Assembly (NCBI GenBank): GCA_030149525.1
Contig: JASBRJ010000238.1
Coordinates: 1-59,128 of the forward strand
Source of the DNA: a bacterium
GTDB lineage: Bacteria; Vulcanimicrobiota; Xenobia; Xenobiales; JADMJV01
DNA: 59,128 nucleotides
Reading direction: 5' to 3'
Under the pieces are notes generated by a model. It made no database searches. It was not told where the DNA came from and saw only the letters and a list, made by a program, of their open reading frames with translations. Below, one piece after another: positions 34,881 to 42,793 of this stretch. A program made the position numbers and the translations under genes. How positions within the stretch are numbered: position 1 is the first letter of the stretch; each line of letters starts with the position of its first letter.

Positions 34881-35960
34881 CTAGAGGCTATCGGCGATGT
34901 TGGCCAGATCGCCGCTCTCCAGGCACACACTCAGTTCTTTCTCCAGTTTGTTAGTGAGCCTTGCTGTCTGTTTCCACAATTTGATGCGTTGATCGTTTGA
35001 GAACCGTCGGAAGTCGTGTCGACAAGGGAAATCCCCGGTGGGAAATTCCGCCAGCAGTTCTTCACTCGGCATGACGATGCAGAGTTGCTCACGCCCCCGC
35101 GCACTAACGCGTCGTTTGGGGGGAAACCGGTCCATCCATCCGGGAATGGGATCGGCAGCGAAGTGAGGATAAAGAATAGGAGCTTGCGGTGACTCCAGTT
35201 CGAAATGGTAATCCACCAGACCACCATCCAGGTGATGACCTCTAGGACTGCCATCAATGGAAGACTCTCCCTCGAGAACGAGGGGGATGGAGCCGCTGGC
35301 CATCAGACCTCGCTGGAAATTATTTTGAGTGAGGGCTATCTGGGTTGTCGGCAAGTCGTCCCAGCCGCCGTCAAGAGGTGAGTTTTCGGGATGTGGCAAG
35401 ACAGAAAAAAGCCCTCGTGTGTAGCATTTGGCCAGGTGCTTTCGGGCGATGGCGTTCAGCGAGAAGGCCAGTCCCACGGAAAGAGCCGTCCTTTTTCTGG
35501 AAGGTTTTTCTCTCCTCATGACGGCGGTCGTAAAATTTAATTGGAGGCCTTTATTGTTGAGGGCGAAGTCCGCGCGCTCCGGGGTAAAGACACGGTCGAT
35601 GTAGGAACGACAAACTTGGCTGATTTCACGGGCGGTGGGGGAGCCTTCATAGCGTTGGCCGATATATTCTTCCAACAAGTGTTCGTAGGTCTCACCGTTG
35701 TCATCACAAGAGATGGCCGCCATTCGCCAGGCGCCGCTGGAGGCACCAAGCAAGGGAAAGGGTTGGGGAGTGGTTCTTTTTTTGAGAAACCCGCGGAGCG
35801 CTCGATCAATTCCCACGAGTCCGACCCAGCGTGGTCCGCCTGAAGCGGCCAGCATCAAAGAGAAGGTGTCGGGAGAGGACTTGGTTTTCAGGAGTTGCCG
35901 TCTGGCTTTTGTTCCCATAAGGCATCTGAACCAGCGGGGTGATGTGACAGGACCGGCCAT
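34881..35960 (-). CDS. Patatin-like phospholipase
   Basis: A 359-residue acyl hydrolase. The nucleophile elbow is GASSGA (GxSxG, ~80-85) and the catalytic Asp is in LDGGLVDYH (~260), forming the Ser-Asp dyad of patatins. SGGPRWVGLVG is in the position of the oxyanion-hole Gly-rich motif (usual DGGGxRG), but less canonical. Family members release fatty acids from phospholipids. There is no signal peptide; the protein is basic in its last 100 residues. Start ATG 35960 is supported by GGAGGA about 11 nt upstream; an in-frame extension to 36014 lacks this. It is first in a two-gene unit with the 303-aa unknown. Confidence 0.87.
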   Translation of the reverse strand: MAGPVTSPRWFRCLMGTKARRQLLKTKSSPDTFSLMLAASGGPRWVGLVGIDRALRGFLKKRTTPQPFPLLGASSGAWRMAAISCDDNGETYEHLLEEYIGQRYEGSPTAREISQVCRSYIDRVFTPERADFALNNKGLQLNFTTAVMRREKPSRKRTALSVGLAFSLNAIARKHLAKCYTRGLFSVLPHPENSPLDGGWDDLPTTQIALTQNNFQRGLMASGSIPLVLEGESSIDGSPRGHHLDGGLVDYHFELESPQAPILYPHFAADPIPGWMDRFPPKRRVSARGREQLCIVMPSEELLAEFPTGDFPCRHDFRRFSNDQRIKLWKQTARLTNKLEKELSVCLESGDLANIADSL

Positions 35961-36301
35961 AGAAGTGTAAATCCTCCTTCTACGACCGGTTCCCTGCCGG
36001 CAGACGTGTGACACGTACAGCTTCAGCTTCTTGGTAAACCCTATGCTCGGCTGCTTTCGCAGCTGGCAGAGCTTTCATCGCTTTCCAACCTGTAACCCCT
36101 TGGAGTGACCCTCTCCAGAACAGTTGAAGGACGAAATCTGCCGCATCAGGTGGCTGAGATGAGCTTGTCGCTTCTTCTCTAGAATAGGGGAGGTTATTCA
36201 AGAAGATGTTACATCAGTGTAAACTGGCGATCTTCCTCAGAATTTGACGAAATCTATCGAGGACCTAAGGTTCTTATACGGAATTAGTCATGGAGGAAAC
36301 A

Positions 36302-37549
36302 ATGTATACCGGCCTATCCCTGATGAATGAAAAAGAACTAGCGGAGATCACTCGTATGATTGGAGTGCAAGTTCCCCCTAGTTCGAAAGAAGTACTACGA
36401 GACATCGTCTCCGGGTGGATCGCCCGAGCGGTTAAGAAAGAAGGGCGTGCTCAAGAAGAGGTGGAGCGGACCGTCCTTGAGTTCACTGCCAAAATGTGGC
36501 GTATTATTGTGCCGGAAGGAACAGACACCAACGATTTAGAGCGTTCCCTGCGTCTCAAGATGGCCCATGATGCCTCAGAGTTCTTGTCCCCCGGGTGGGC
36601 CTTGTGCTGCGCTCTCATAGCGGTTGGAAAACAGACCAATATTCCTAAGAAGCTCGATCTTATGGAGGAGGCAGCCAGTACCGCCGTACCTTCTCAAAAA
36701 GCTCGCAAGGCCAAGCGGGAGGAGTGGAATCAACTCTGTCAGCGTTGGTCTACAAACGACCCGACTCCCGAACTTGACAGCTATATCAACGACCTGGCCG
36801 CTCGTCCCGAGCTTCACACCGAGTGCTTGACGCTCGGGTTGGGCCTGAGTCTGCTGGACGGAAGTATCGGATTTCCCACAGAACGTCTGTATCGAGAGAT
36901 TTGTGACCGGCTCGACATCGGTCGAGGAGAGTCGGATGAGATCAAGGCGAAAGTCAACGATCTCTACTGGAAACATCACAATGCCGCTATGCCTACCCAG
37001 ACCAAGGATGGTGAGCCGGAAGACCCGGTCCGTTCCGCTACGGAGCGAACGGTCTACGATGCGGGGGCTCTGGAAGCGCTCGTGTTGGAGGCCAGGCAAC
37101 AGCTTTTTGCTTCGGTTGTCCCGGACGAACCGAAGAAGAGCGGTTGGTCTAAGCTCATGGGCGGCCTCTCCGGAATGAGTCCGTTCTTTAGCAATAAGAT
37201 GAAAGATGAAAACCTGGCCAACCTGGCCCGAGTTGTTTATCACACAATTCTCAAGCAGCACGACGCGGTTCTTGCAGCAGCCCGTATGGCTCATTCCAGA
37301 TTGGAGGGGTTGGTCAACGACAGTTCGCCGCCTCCCAAGCCGACGCCCAGATCCGTGCCGAAGCAAAAGGTCGCACCAGCGCCCAAACAACCCGAGCAGC
37401 CAGCGGCGCCGACCGCCACAGCTTCTCAAGAGGCTTCTGTGGAGCCTGTTCCACCCTCCGGCGAGAACCAGATCAAGCCGGCGCCGCTCACTGAGCAGAT
37501 GGTGGATGTGGCTCAGCAGCCGAAGCGGATCATCAAATTAGATCTTTAG
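36302..37549 (+). CDS. Hypothetical protein, 415 aa, Pro/Ala-rich C-terminus
   Basis: I do not recognise this family. It is helical with motifs EKELAEITRMIGVQVPPSSKE, RLKMAHDASEFLSPGWALCCALIAVG and GWSKLMGGLSGMSPFFSN; the last ~90 residues are Pro/Ala/Lys-rich and disordered. There is no signal peptide and one short hydrophobic stretch (WALCCALIAVG). ATG 36302 is preferred: the GGAGGAAACAATG context places a ribosome binding site 4-5 nt before it, whereas ATG 36290 contains that site inside the codons. It is monocistronic with a long spacer on both sides. The upstream spacer contains TTACA-TCAG-TGTAA (36209-36222), a possible operator. Confidence 0.78.
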   Translation: MYTGLSLMNEKELAEITRMIGVQVPPSSKEVLRDIVSGWIARAVKKEGRAQEEVERTVLEFTAKMWRIIVPEGTDTNDLERSLRLKMAHDASEFLSPGWALCCALIAVGKQTNIPKKLDLMEEAASTAVPSQKARKAKREEWNQLCQRWSTNDPTPELDSYINDLAARPELHTECLTLGLGLSLLDGSIGFPTERLYREICDRLDIGRGESDEIKAKVNDLYWKHHNAAMPTQTKDGEPEDPVRSATERTVYDAGALEALVLEARQQLFASVVPDEPKKSGWSKLMGGLSGMSPFFSNKMKDENLANLARVVYHTILKQHDAVLAAARMAHSRLEGLVNDSSPPPKPTPRSVPKQKVAPAPKQPEQPAAPTATASQEASVEPVPPSGENQIKPAPLTEQMVDVAQQPKRIIKLDL

Positions 37550-37903
37550 AAGAGTTGGTCTATCCGGTATTTGTTTACTGGGAGAATGAGCAGAGCTTCA
37601 TTCCCGTGCTAGAAACGAGCTGAAAGTGGAGAGACCAGTCCTATCATAATTTGGAGTTTATCCTGTCCGTGGCAGGGAGAGTCAGGGGCATCTGACACTT
37701 AACACAGCTTTCCGTGTCATAAATGAAGGCTCGGCAGGCGTTTTGTAAGGCTCTTTCGGAGAATAGTCCAAAGCTCTCAGAAAAATTTCACGAAATGAGA
37801 GATTCATCACATTTTTTTCGCCGAAGATATTGTTAAATGATACTGGGTGAATCTGGGAGGGCCTAAATGTGGGCCGTCGTTTTACCATGTGGAAAGGTAG
37901 AAC
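37550..37903. other. Intergenic spacer, no gene seen
   Basis: A 354-nt A/T-rich spacer between two plus-strand genes. A T-run at 37812-37818 and a GATACT (37839-37844) about 60 nt before the Gfo/Idh gene could be part of its promoter, but the -35 match is poor. A minus-strand frame here shows no protein-like signature. I see no tRNA or repeat. Confidence 0.4.
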
Positions 37904-38983
37904 ATGAACCCCAACGTCAAAAAGCCCCTCAAGGTAGGACTCGTAGGATTCGGAAAGTCCGCTCAACTCCTTCACGCTCCCCTTATTGAACACAACCGCT
38001 CCCTGGAACTCAGCTACATCGTGCAGCGCCACAGCGACCGTGCGAGGCGATACTATCCTAAGGCTCAGATCGTGAGATCTTTTGAGGAATTGTTGGAAAC
38101 AGATGTTGATGTCGTCGTTCTTCTCACTCCCAGTCCCACCTGTGCCGAATCGGCTCGCCGGGCACTACAGGCCGGCAAGCATGTGGTGTTGGAACCGCCA
38201 TTTTCTTTGTCGGAGTTGGACGCCGAGAATCTGGTGCTCGCGGGCACTCGACTGGAGAGAGTGGTCAGTGTTTTCCAGCACCGGCGTTGGGATGGAGACT
38301 TTCAGACAGTGAAAAAGCTTCTGCACAGCGGGCGACTGGGAGAGGTAAGGGAGTTCGAGAGTCGACTGGATGTCCATCGTTGCTTACCCAAGACAACCTG
38401 GATTGAGGAGAATCTTCCAGGAACCAGTGCGCTTAATGAGCTAGGCACGCATCTTGTCGATCAAGCTCTGGTTCTTTTTGGGCGACCCAAGCGGGTTTGG
38501 GCCGACATGCGTTCTCAGAGAGGTGCTCGAGGAGACGATTTCTTTGAAATTATTGCCGACTACGGCGACACAAGATGTGTTCTCAAGGGAAGTTTCCTGG
38601 TGGCTGAACCCACGGTCAGGTTTCTTCTGCGAGGCTCCCAGGGGGCGTTCTTCAAGTACGGCCAGGACCCCCAGGAGGCTGCCCTGAAGAAAGGCGACAC
38701 TCCCGGTGATGTTGAGTGGGGGAGAGACCAGGAGCACCTTTGGGGGCAATTCTTCGGCAACGACAATTCCAGCGAAAGAATAGAGACGGTTCGGGGGAAC
38801 TACACCGAGTTTTATGACGATCTGGTTCGCGCCGTGGCGACCCGTCGACTTCCCGCCGTCACCGCTCTCCAGGCTCGAGACATCATTAAATTTTTAGAGC
38901 TAGCTCGGGCAAGTCAAGCGGGCGGGCGTTGGATCGAATGGGAAAAGTTGGCTGCTGTTGAGGCCGAGCGCATGAGTGCTTAA
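37904..38983 (+). CDS. Gfo/Idh/MocA-family oxidoreductase lacking the catalytic lysine
   Basis: A 359-residue protein of the sugar/inositol dehydrogenase family. The N-terminal Rossmann domain has GLVGFGKSAQLLHAP (GxGxx[AS]-like, ~12-26) and a segment with LLTPSPTC, and the C-terminal domain has ELGTHLVDQALVLFG, the typical His-Asp-containing substrate helix. In this family the conserved EKP motif carries the lysine that polarises the substrate; here it is EPP (residues 97-99), so Lys is replaced by Pro. The protein may therefore have lost dehydrogenase activity or use another route. ATG 37904 has AAAGGT a few nt upstream, a weak ribosome binding site. It stands alone. Confidence 0.88.
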   Translation: MNPNVKKPLKVGLVGFGKSAQLLHAPLIEHNRSLELSYIVQRHSDRARRYYPKAQIVRSFEELLETDVDVVVLLTPSPTCAESARRALQAGKHVVLEPPFSLSELDAENLVLAGTRLERVVSVFQHRRWDGDFQTVKKLLHSGRLGEVREFESRLDVHRCLPKTTWIEENLPGTSALNELGTHLVDQALVLFGRPKRVWADMRSQRGARGDDFFEIIADYGDTRCVLKGSFLVAEPTVRFLLRGSQGAFFKYGQDPQEAALKKGDTPGDVEWGRDQEHLWGQFFGNDNSSERIETVRGNYTEFYDDLVRAVATRRLPAVTALQARDIIKFLELARASQAGGRWIEWEKLAAVEAERMSA

Positions 38984-39121
38984 TTGGCCAAAGCCGCACA
39001 AATCCCACAGGGGATGTCTTGTCTGACTCTTGTCGTTGTCTCAGATCGCGATAGGGGAATGGAGAGTCTCAACGCTAAACTGAGGGCCTATGCAGCCTCT
39101 TTCCAGAACGTTTCTTCAGCC

Positions 39122-39721
39122 TCAACGACTCCACGTGGAGTCGTTGCTTTGGAGTTCCGCGGGCCAGTCTTCGGCAAGAGGGCCAAGGAGCGACGAGACA
39201 ACGGCTTCGCTCTCCTCGGGGGAGAGTCGATAGGCCTCAATCAGGCCGTGATAGATGTAGGTTGGCAGATAACCTTGATTAAACAGCGCCTTAGCTGCAT
39301 CGTAGAGGGGAGTACCATTGGTTCTTAACTCCGCGGCTCTCGTCATCGCTTCGGAGGCCGAGTGTTCTGAAGCCACGTCTCGAACCTCTCCGGCTCCGCG
39401 AACGGGTGTGAAAACACGAGAGGGCAAGTCGAATGCGTTGGTGTCGGGAACCAGTTCTTTCAGTCTTTCCAGCAGTGCCTCTTCGTTGGGGACGGTCTCG
39501 CGATGTATGATGCGGTAGTTTTCACACTCCAGGTAGCTGAACGGGTCTAACTCCTCGGGGTTCTTCGTGATTTCAATCGCAAACTGGTCCTCGTCGTCTC
39601 CGTCATAAAATCGATGTTTCGGGTCCCGAATTGGCCGTTCCACACTCACCCAGCGCCGGTAGCCGGCAACAGGCTCAAGCTCCACAGCCACCGTAAGTCC
39701 CCGTCGGATTCGATTTAACAC
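39122..39721 (-). CDS. Hypothetical protein, 199 aa
   Basis: Unknown protein beginning MLNRIRRGLTVAVELEP. It has mixed alpha/beta character with many Glu and Arg residues (EELDPFSYLECENYRIIHRE, GEVRDVASEHSASEAMTRAAEL, LSPEESEAVVSSLLG). There is no signal peptide. The start is placed at GTG 39721 because AGGAG lies 7 nt upstream, whereas TTG 39727 would sit only 1-2 nt after it. The 3' end of the coding sequence includes the 24-nt palindrome at 39123-39146 and a 16-nt block (39204-39219) also found in the downstream repeat-rich region. The gene might be intact but recently shaped by repeats. Confidence 0.65.
   Translation of the reverse strand: MLNRIRRGLTVAVELEPVAGYRRWVSVERPIRDPKHRFYDGDDEDQFAIEITKNPEELDPFSYLECENYRIIHRETVPNEEALLERLKELVPDTNAFDLPSRVFTPVRGAGEVRDVASEHSASEAMTRAAELRTNGTPLYDAAKALFNQGYLPTYIYHGLIEAYRLSPEESEAVVSSLLGPLAEDWPAELQSNDSTWSR
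39127..39142. repeat. 16-bp palindrome, copy 1
   Basis: GACTCCACGTGGAGTC is a perfect palindrome and here is extended to 24 nt (39123-39146). It lies in the last codons of the 199-aa gene. The same 16 bp recur at 39956-39971. The centre CACGTG is itself palindromic. It could be a binding site or a mobile repeat. Confidence 0.8.
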
Positions 39722-39820
39722 GCTCAATCTCCTGACTATTTAAACTTTGCCAGAAAGTGGTTGCTTAGGCAATTCCGGCTCGTTCCTGAGCCTCGACTTC
39801 GCGACGAGTTGGGGAGGGGG

Positions 39821-39859
39821 GCTCGAAATACTCAGGGTGCCGTTTCCCCCAGGGGAAAT
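39821..39859. repeat. Palindromic C/G-rich unit, copy 1
   Basis: GCTCGAAATAC (39821-39831) followed by a short spacer and TTTCCCCCAGGGGAAA (39843-39858), a 7-bp inverted repeat with 2-nt centre. A longer copy occurs at 40057-40115. Confidence 0.75.
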
Positions 39860-39955
39860 CGGGTCCAGCTCAAGTCCGGGGTACCAAGAATGGGGCAGGC
39901 TGCAAACGGAAATCCAAAGCCGAATCCCGCCGCTGCTCTCAGAATCAGTGCTAGG

Positions 39956-39971
39956 GACTCCACGTGGAGTC
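39956..39971. repeat. 16-bp palindrome, copy 2
   Basis: GACTCCACGTGGAGTC, identical to 39127-39142, about 830 bp away. Here it lies in non-coding DNA and is flanked by GG and CTCC. Confidence 0.8.
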
Positions 39972-40056
39972 TCCGCCCTTACTGGAAAGCTACCTTACGG
40001 AGTCCGGAGCTTAGCTACTCGAAGATTCAAGACCTTGCGGTTTTCTGGAGGAGCAT

Positions 40057-40115
40057 GCTCGAAATACATGAGGGCCAGTTTCCCCCAGTTTCCCCCAGGG
40101 GCCCCCAGGGGAAAT
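40057..40115. repeat. Palindromic C/G-rich unit, copy 2 (expanded)
   Basis: GCTCGAAATAC (40057-40067), then TTTCCCCCAG twice (40079-40098), then GGG and CCCCCAGGGGAAA (to 40114). It resembles copy 1 at 39821 with an internal duplication, which suggests slippage or unequal recombination within the palindrome. Confidence 0.75.
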
Positions 40116-40130
40116 GACTTGCTGTTGTTG

Positions 40131-40251
40131 GGGCGAGCTTCTTGGTGCCGAAAGACGGATGGCCTCGGCGAGCTTCGCTCTCCTCGGAGCACTACGGCTT
40201 CGCCTTCGTTTGCGCACCAGCAATCCAAAGGAACGTCGGCGGTTCGAATCC
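40131..40251. repeat. Displaced tRNA-Phe 3' fragment, partly inverted
   Basis: Positions 40131-40160 are identical to 40304-40333, covering the terminator arm, encoded CCA and 3' end of tRNA-Phe. Positions 40235-40251 are the exact reverse complement of 40330-40346 (T-arm of tRNA-Phe). If the segment 40157-40251 (ends GGAT and ATCC) is flipped, the two pieces join to a continuous 43-nt copy of 40304-40346. So this looks like a duplicated tRNA 3' half that later suffered inversion. It is non-functional as a tRNA. Confidence 0.8.
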
Positions 40252-40285
40252 TTGTTTGGGCGGTTGGGAAAGAGTGTTTGTGAAA

Positions 40286-40313
40286 TAAAAAAAGCTCGCT
40301 GTTGGGCGAGCTT
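40286..40313 (-). terminator. Rho-independent terminator of the tRNA transcript
   Basis: On the minus strand an 8-bp stem AAGCTCGC/GCGAGCTT (plus 40292-40299 and 40306-40313) is followed by a seven-T run. It begins directly after the encoded CCA of tRNA-Phe. Confidence 0.92.
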
Positions 40314-40315
40314 CT

Positions 40316-40391
40316 TGGTGCCGAAAGACGGATTCGAACCGCCGACTCAGCGATTTTCAGTCGCTTGCTCTACCAACTGAGCTATTTCGGC
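40316..40391 (-). tRNA. tRNA-Phe(GAA)
   Basis: A complete cloverleaf with an encoded CCA end (76 nt). The acceptor GCCGAAA pairs with TTTCGGC; the D-loop contains AGTTGGTAGA; the anticodon loop CTGAAAA has anticodon GAA; the T-loop is TTCGAAT. It is the second gene of a tRNA-Asp/tRNA-Phe transcript. A displaced copy of its 3' half lies ~170 nt downstream. Confidence 0.96.
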
Positions 40392-40405
40392 ATCCCCTAA
40401 AAGGG

Positions 40406-40427
40406 AAACCCGGGTTTCCCCGGGTTT
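40406..40427 (-). other. Hairpin between tRNA-Asp and tRNA-Phe
   Basis: A perfect 9-bp inverted repeat (AAACCCGGG/CCCGGGTTT) with a GAAA tetraloop on the minus strand, starting just after the tRNA-Asp CCA and followed by CCCTTTT. It could be a processing signal or an attenuating terminator that lowers tRNA-Phe relative to tRNA-Asp. Confidence 0.7.
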
Positions 40428-40428
40428 T

Positions 40429-40505
40429 TGGCGGGAGCGACGGGATTTGAACCCGCGATCTCCTGCGTGACAGGCAGGCGCCCTGAACCGCTAGGCCACG
40501 CCCCC
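40429..40505 (-). tRNA. tRNA-Asp(GTC)
   Basis: 77 nt including encoded CCA. The acceptor GGGGGCG pairs with CGCTCCC (one G-U), discriminator G. The anticodon loop CTGTCAC carries GTC; the T-loop is TTCAAAT. It is the first gene of the tRNA transcript, about 40 nt after the predicted start site of a consensus promoter. Confidence 0.95.
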
Positions 40506-40550
40506 GCGTGTGTTTGCTCTCGACTTTTGTCGGAGCGGTTCAATGGCGTA

Positions 40551-40578
40551 ATTATAGCAAGATCTAGTCTGGTGTCAA
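40551..40578 (-). promoter_or_regulatory. Consensus sigma70-type promoter for the tRNA genes
   Basis: On the minus strand TTGACA (plus 40573-40578) and TATAAT (plus 40551-40556) are separated by 16 nt. Both hexamers are exact consensus, a strength typical of stable RNA promoters. Transcription should start about 40 nt before tRNA-Asp. No G/C-rich stringent discriminator stands out. Confidence 0.9.
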
Positions 40579-40683
40579 GGGTTATTTTTAGTGAATTTAC
40601 ATCGGTTTTTTTCACGACAGCGGCAAGCCCATAGCCATCACGATTCGAGCGTTTGCTCATAATATTGAACAATCCGCCGGGTT

Positions 40684-41265
40684 CTAGGCCTGGTCGATAA
40701 AATTCCGCAGTAATTTCACACCCTCTCGGGTCTCCAGCGACTCAGGATGGAATTGTACGCCGTAAAGTGGTCGCTCTTTATGGCGTAAACCCATAATTTC
40801 CCCGTGAGAGGTCCAGGCGGTGATGACCAGGTCGTCGTTCAACGTTTCTTCCTCCACCACGAGACTGTGGTATCTGGTAGCGACCAAAGGGTTGGTAATG
40901 CCTTGGAAGACGCCTTTGCCGTCGTGATAGACGGAGGAGGTCTTTCCGTGCAGCAACCGAGGCGCACGACTCACGGTGGCACCGAAGGCGCAGGCTAAGG
41001 CTTGGTGACCGAGGCAGACACCCAGGCGAGGAGCCTTCAGCTCCGTACTACCCATCACATCGACCGAGATGCCGGCATCTTCCGGGCGCCCGGGTCCTGG
41101 TGAGACCACCACCAGTGACGGCTCTCGAGCCACAATACCGGCCAGATCGATTTTGTCGTTTCGAACCACTTCTAAGTCATAATCATCGGCACACAAGGCA
41201 CCTATAATCTGCACCAGGTTGTAGGTGAAGGAATCATAATTGTCCAGTACGAGAATGCTCGCCAT
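40684..41265 (-). CDS. trpG: Anthranilate synthase component II (glutamine amidotransferase)
   Basis: A 193-residue class I glutamine amidotransferase that releases ammonia from glutamine for TrpE. The triad is visible: Cys in GVCLGHQA, and His-Glu in VQFHPESLET. The oxyanion region is SPGPGRPEDAG. Its start overlaps the trpE stop by 1 nt (TAATG), so translation is coupled and the subunits are made together. It may also serve PabB in folate synthesis, as in many bacteria; no separate pabA is in the window. Confidence 0.95.
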   Translation of the reverse strand: MASILVLDNYDSFTYNLVQIIGALCADDYDLEVVRNDKIDLAGIVAREPSLVVVSPGPGRPEDAGISVDVMGSTELKAPRLGVCLGHQALACAFGATVSRAPRLLHGKTSSVYHDGKGVFQGITNPLVATRYHSLVVEEETLNDDLVITAWTSHGEIMGLRHKERPLYGVQFHPESLETREGVKLLRNFIDQA

Positions 41266-42758
41266 TAGAGACTGTCTCCTAAATTCTCTTCGGCCATGTC
41301 CACGGCCTGACGTAAGGCTGCCAGTTTATTGAGAGTCTCTTCCCACTCCGAGGCGGGGTCGGAGTCGGCTACAATGCCCGCCCCTGCCTGAAAGGTCACC
41401 CAACCGTCCTTGAGCATGAGCGTTCGGATGGCAATACAGGTGTCGAGACTTCCCCAGCTTCCGAAATAGCCCACCGCGCCGGCATAGAAATCTCTGGGAA
41501 CGTCTTCCAATTCGTCAATAAGCTGGATGGCACGAATCTTCGGTGCACCGGAAACCGTACCGGCAGGGAAGGCCGCTTTCACAAGGTCGTAAGCGTCTTT
41601 GTCGTGATTGAGACGCCCTTCCACGCGACTGACCATATGCATCACATGAGAGTAATACTCCACTTCTGCATAGCGAGGAACATGCACGGTTCCATACTCG
41701 CACACCTGACCCAGATCATTTCGACCTAGATCCACGAGCATCAGATGCTCCGCTTTCTCTTTCTCGTCGGAGAGCATGTCCTGTTCGGCCAGGCGGTCGA
41801 CATCCAGCTCGCCGGTCCGTTTTCGAGTCCCGGCGATGGGGCACGTGACCGCTCGGCGACCGCTTAGTTGAACCAGCATCTCGGGAGAGGAACCCACCAA
41901 TTGATAATCGCCAAAGTCGAGCAGAAAAGTGTAAGGCGAGGGGTTGAGCATACGCAGCGAGCGATAGATGGCCACCGAATCCACCCAGGTGCGTCGCTTC
42001 ACACGCTGAGAGAGAACCAATTGAAAGATGTCCCCCGCGCGGATGTATTCCTTGGTCTTGTCCACCTGGGCCATGAAGGTTTCACGCTCAGTCATGAATT
42101 GCTCTTCGGAATCGAATCCGGCCGGCTTGGCTGGACGGTTCAGATTGATGGAACCTTGAGCGCGCTCCCGCAGTTCGCTGAGACGCTCGACTCCTTCCTC
42201 ATAAAGGCGTCTGATCTCATCCTCGGAGGCGTTTTCCGGAAGTTTCACCACAGAAACACCTGTGATCATCTGAGCAACATGATCAAAGATCAGACAACGA
42301 TTGCAGTGGAGGAAGGCGTGCTGGGGTCCGTCGTAATCTCCGAACTTTTGAGGGCGAGGGCCCACCGCCGGCTCGAGTGTCCGGACAGCTTCCCAACCGA
42401 TATGACCCACCGCACCACCCCAGAAGGAAGGGACATTGGAAGGGAGTTCCAGAGTGTCGAACGGGAGAGCCTCCTTGAGCCATTCCAGAGGATTCGCCTC
42501 GACCGGCGGGCGGAGGATCTCGTCGGACTTAGAAATGCCTAGAAACGAATAGCGTCCGGTGGACTCTCCGCGCTCCACACTCTCCAGCAAGAAGCCCACT
42601 TCGTCCGGCTTTTTCACTTTCAGAAAAAGGGAGAGGGGAGTGTCTAGGTCGGCCGTCAGTTGGACGGTGAGAGGAACCAGGTTGGAACCTCCGGTTCGGG
42701 AGGCTTCGAACTCATCGAAGGTGGTGATTCTGCCTAAGGCGGCGGTGGTTGTAGCCAT
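41265..42758 (-). CDS. trpE: Anthranilate synthase component I
   Basis: A 497-residue chorismate-using enzyme that with TrpG makes anthranilate, the first step of tryptophan synthesis. The N-terminal part has LTVQLTADLDTPLSLFLK and ESVERGESTGRYSFLG, the regions that carry the tryptophan feedback site in the family. The C-terminal chorismate domain has SSPEMLVQ, CPIAGTRKRTG, LVDLGRNDLG, FPAGTVSGAPKIRAIQLIDELE and FQAGAGIVADSDP. Start ATG 42758 gives the normal length; an in-frame extension to 42872 overlaps rsmE and adds unrelated residues. It lies 35 nt after rsmE in the same direction. No trp leader or operator is visible. Confidence 0.96.
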   Translation of the reverse strand: MATTTAALGRITTFDEFEASRTGGSNLVPLTVQLTADLDTPLSLFLKVKKPDEVGFLLESVERGESTGRYSFLGISKSDEILRPPVEANPLEWLKEALPFDTLELPSNVPSFWGGAVGHIGWEAVRTLEPAVGPRPQKFGDYDGPQHAFLHCNRCLIFDHVAQMITGVSVVKLPENASEDEIRRLYEEGVERLSELRERAQGSINLNRPAKPAGFDSEEQFMTERETFMAQVDKTKEYIRAGDIFQLVLSQRVKRRTWVDSVAIYRSLRMLNPSPYTFLLDFGDYQLVGSSPEMLVQLSGRRAVTCPIAGTRKRTGELDVDRLAEQDMLSDEKEKAEHLMLVDLGRNDLGQVCEYGTVHVPRYAEVEYYSHVMHMVSRVEGRLNHDKDAYDLVKAAFPAGTVSGAPKIRAIQLIDELEDVPRDFYAGAVGYFGSWGSLDTCIAIRTLMLKDGWVTFQAGAGIVADSDPASEWEETLNKLAALRQAVDMAEENLGDSL

Positions 42759-42793
42759 ATGATTTATGGTCGCTACAGGACCTTGACTTTCCT

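Larger units (their letters stand above)
39722..40285. repeat. Repeat-rich non-coding region next to tRNA-Phe
   Basis: A stretch of ~560 nt holding no convincing gene. It contains the second copy of the 16-bp palindrome, two copies of a GCTCGAAATAC plus TTTCCCC/GGGGAAA palindromic unit, a displaced copy of the tRNA-Phe 3' half, and a 16-nt block (40172-40187) shared with 39204-39219. Open frames here (for example 39747-40283 on the plus strand) have skewed composition and are most likely chance. It looks like a hotspot of small repeat insertion. Confidence 0.7.

Noticed and set aside
36209-36222. TTACA-TCAG-TGTAA inverted repeat before the 415-aa gene
   Set aside because: Only 5-bp arms and a single copy, so it may be chance; mentioned in the gene entry but not called as an operator.
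37682-38032. Minus-strand frame of 116 codons before the Gfo/Idh gene
   Set aside because: It overlaps the start of a certain gene and shows no ribosome binding site or recognisable segment.
38984-39328. Plus-strand TTG-start frame after the Gfo/Idh gene
   Set aside because: It overlaps the better supported minus-strand 199-aa gene, has no family features and crosses the palindrome.
39747-40283. Plus-strand open frame of 178 codons in the repeat region
   Set aside because: Composition is unlike a protein and it runs through the palindromes and the displaced tRNA fragment.
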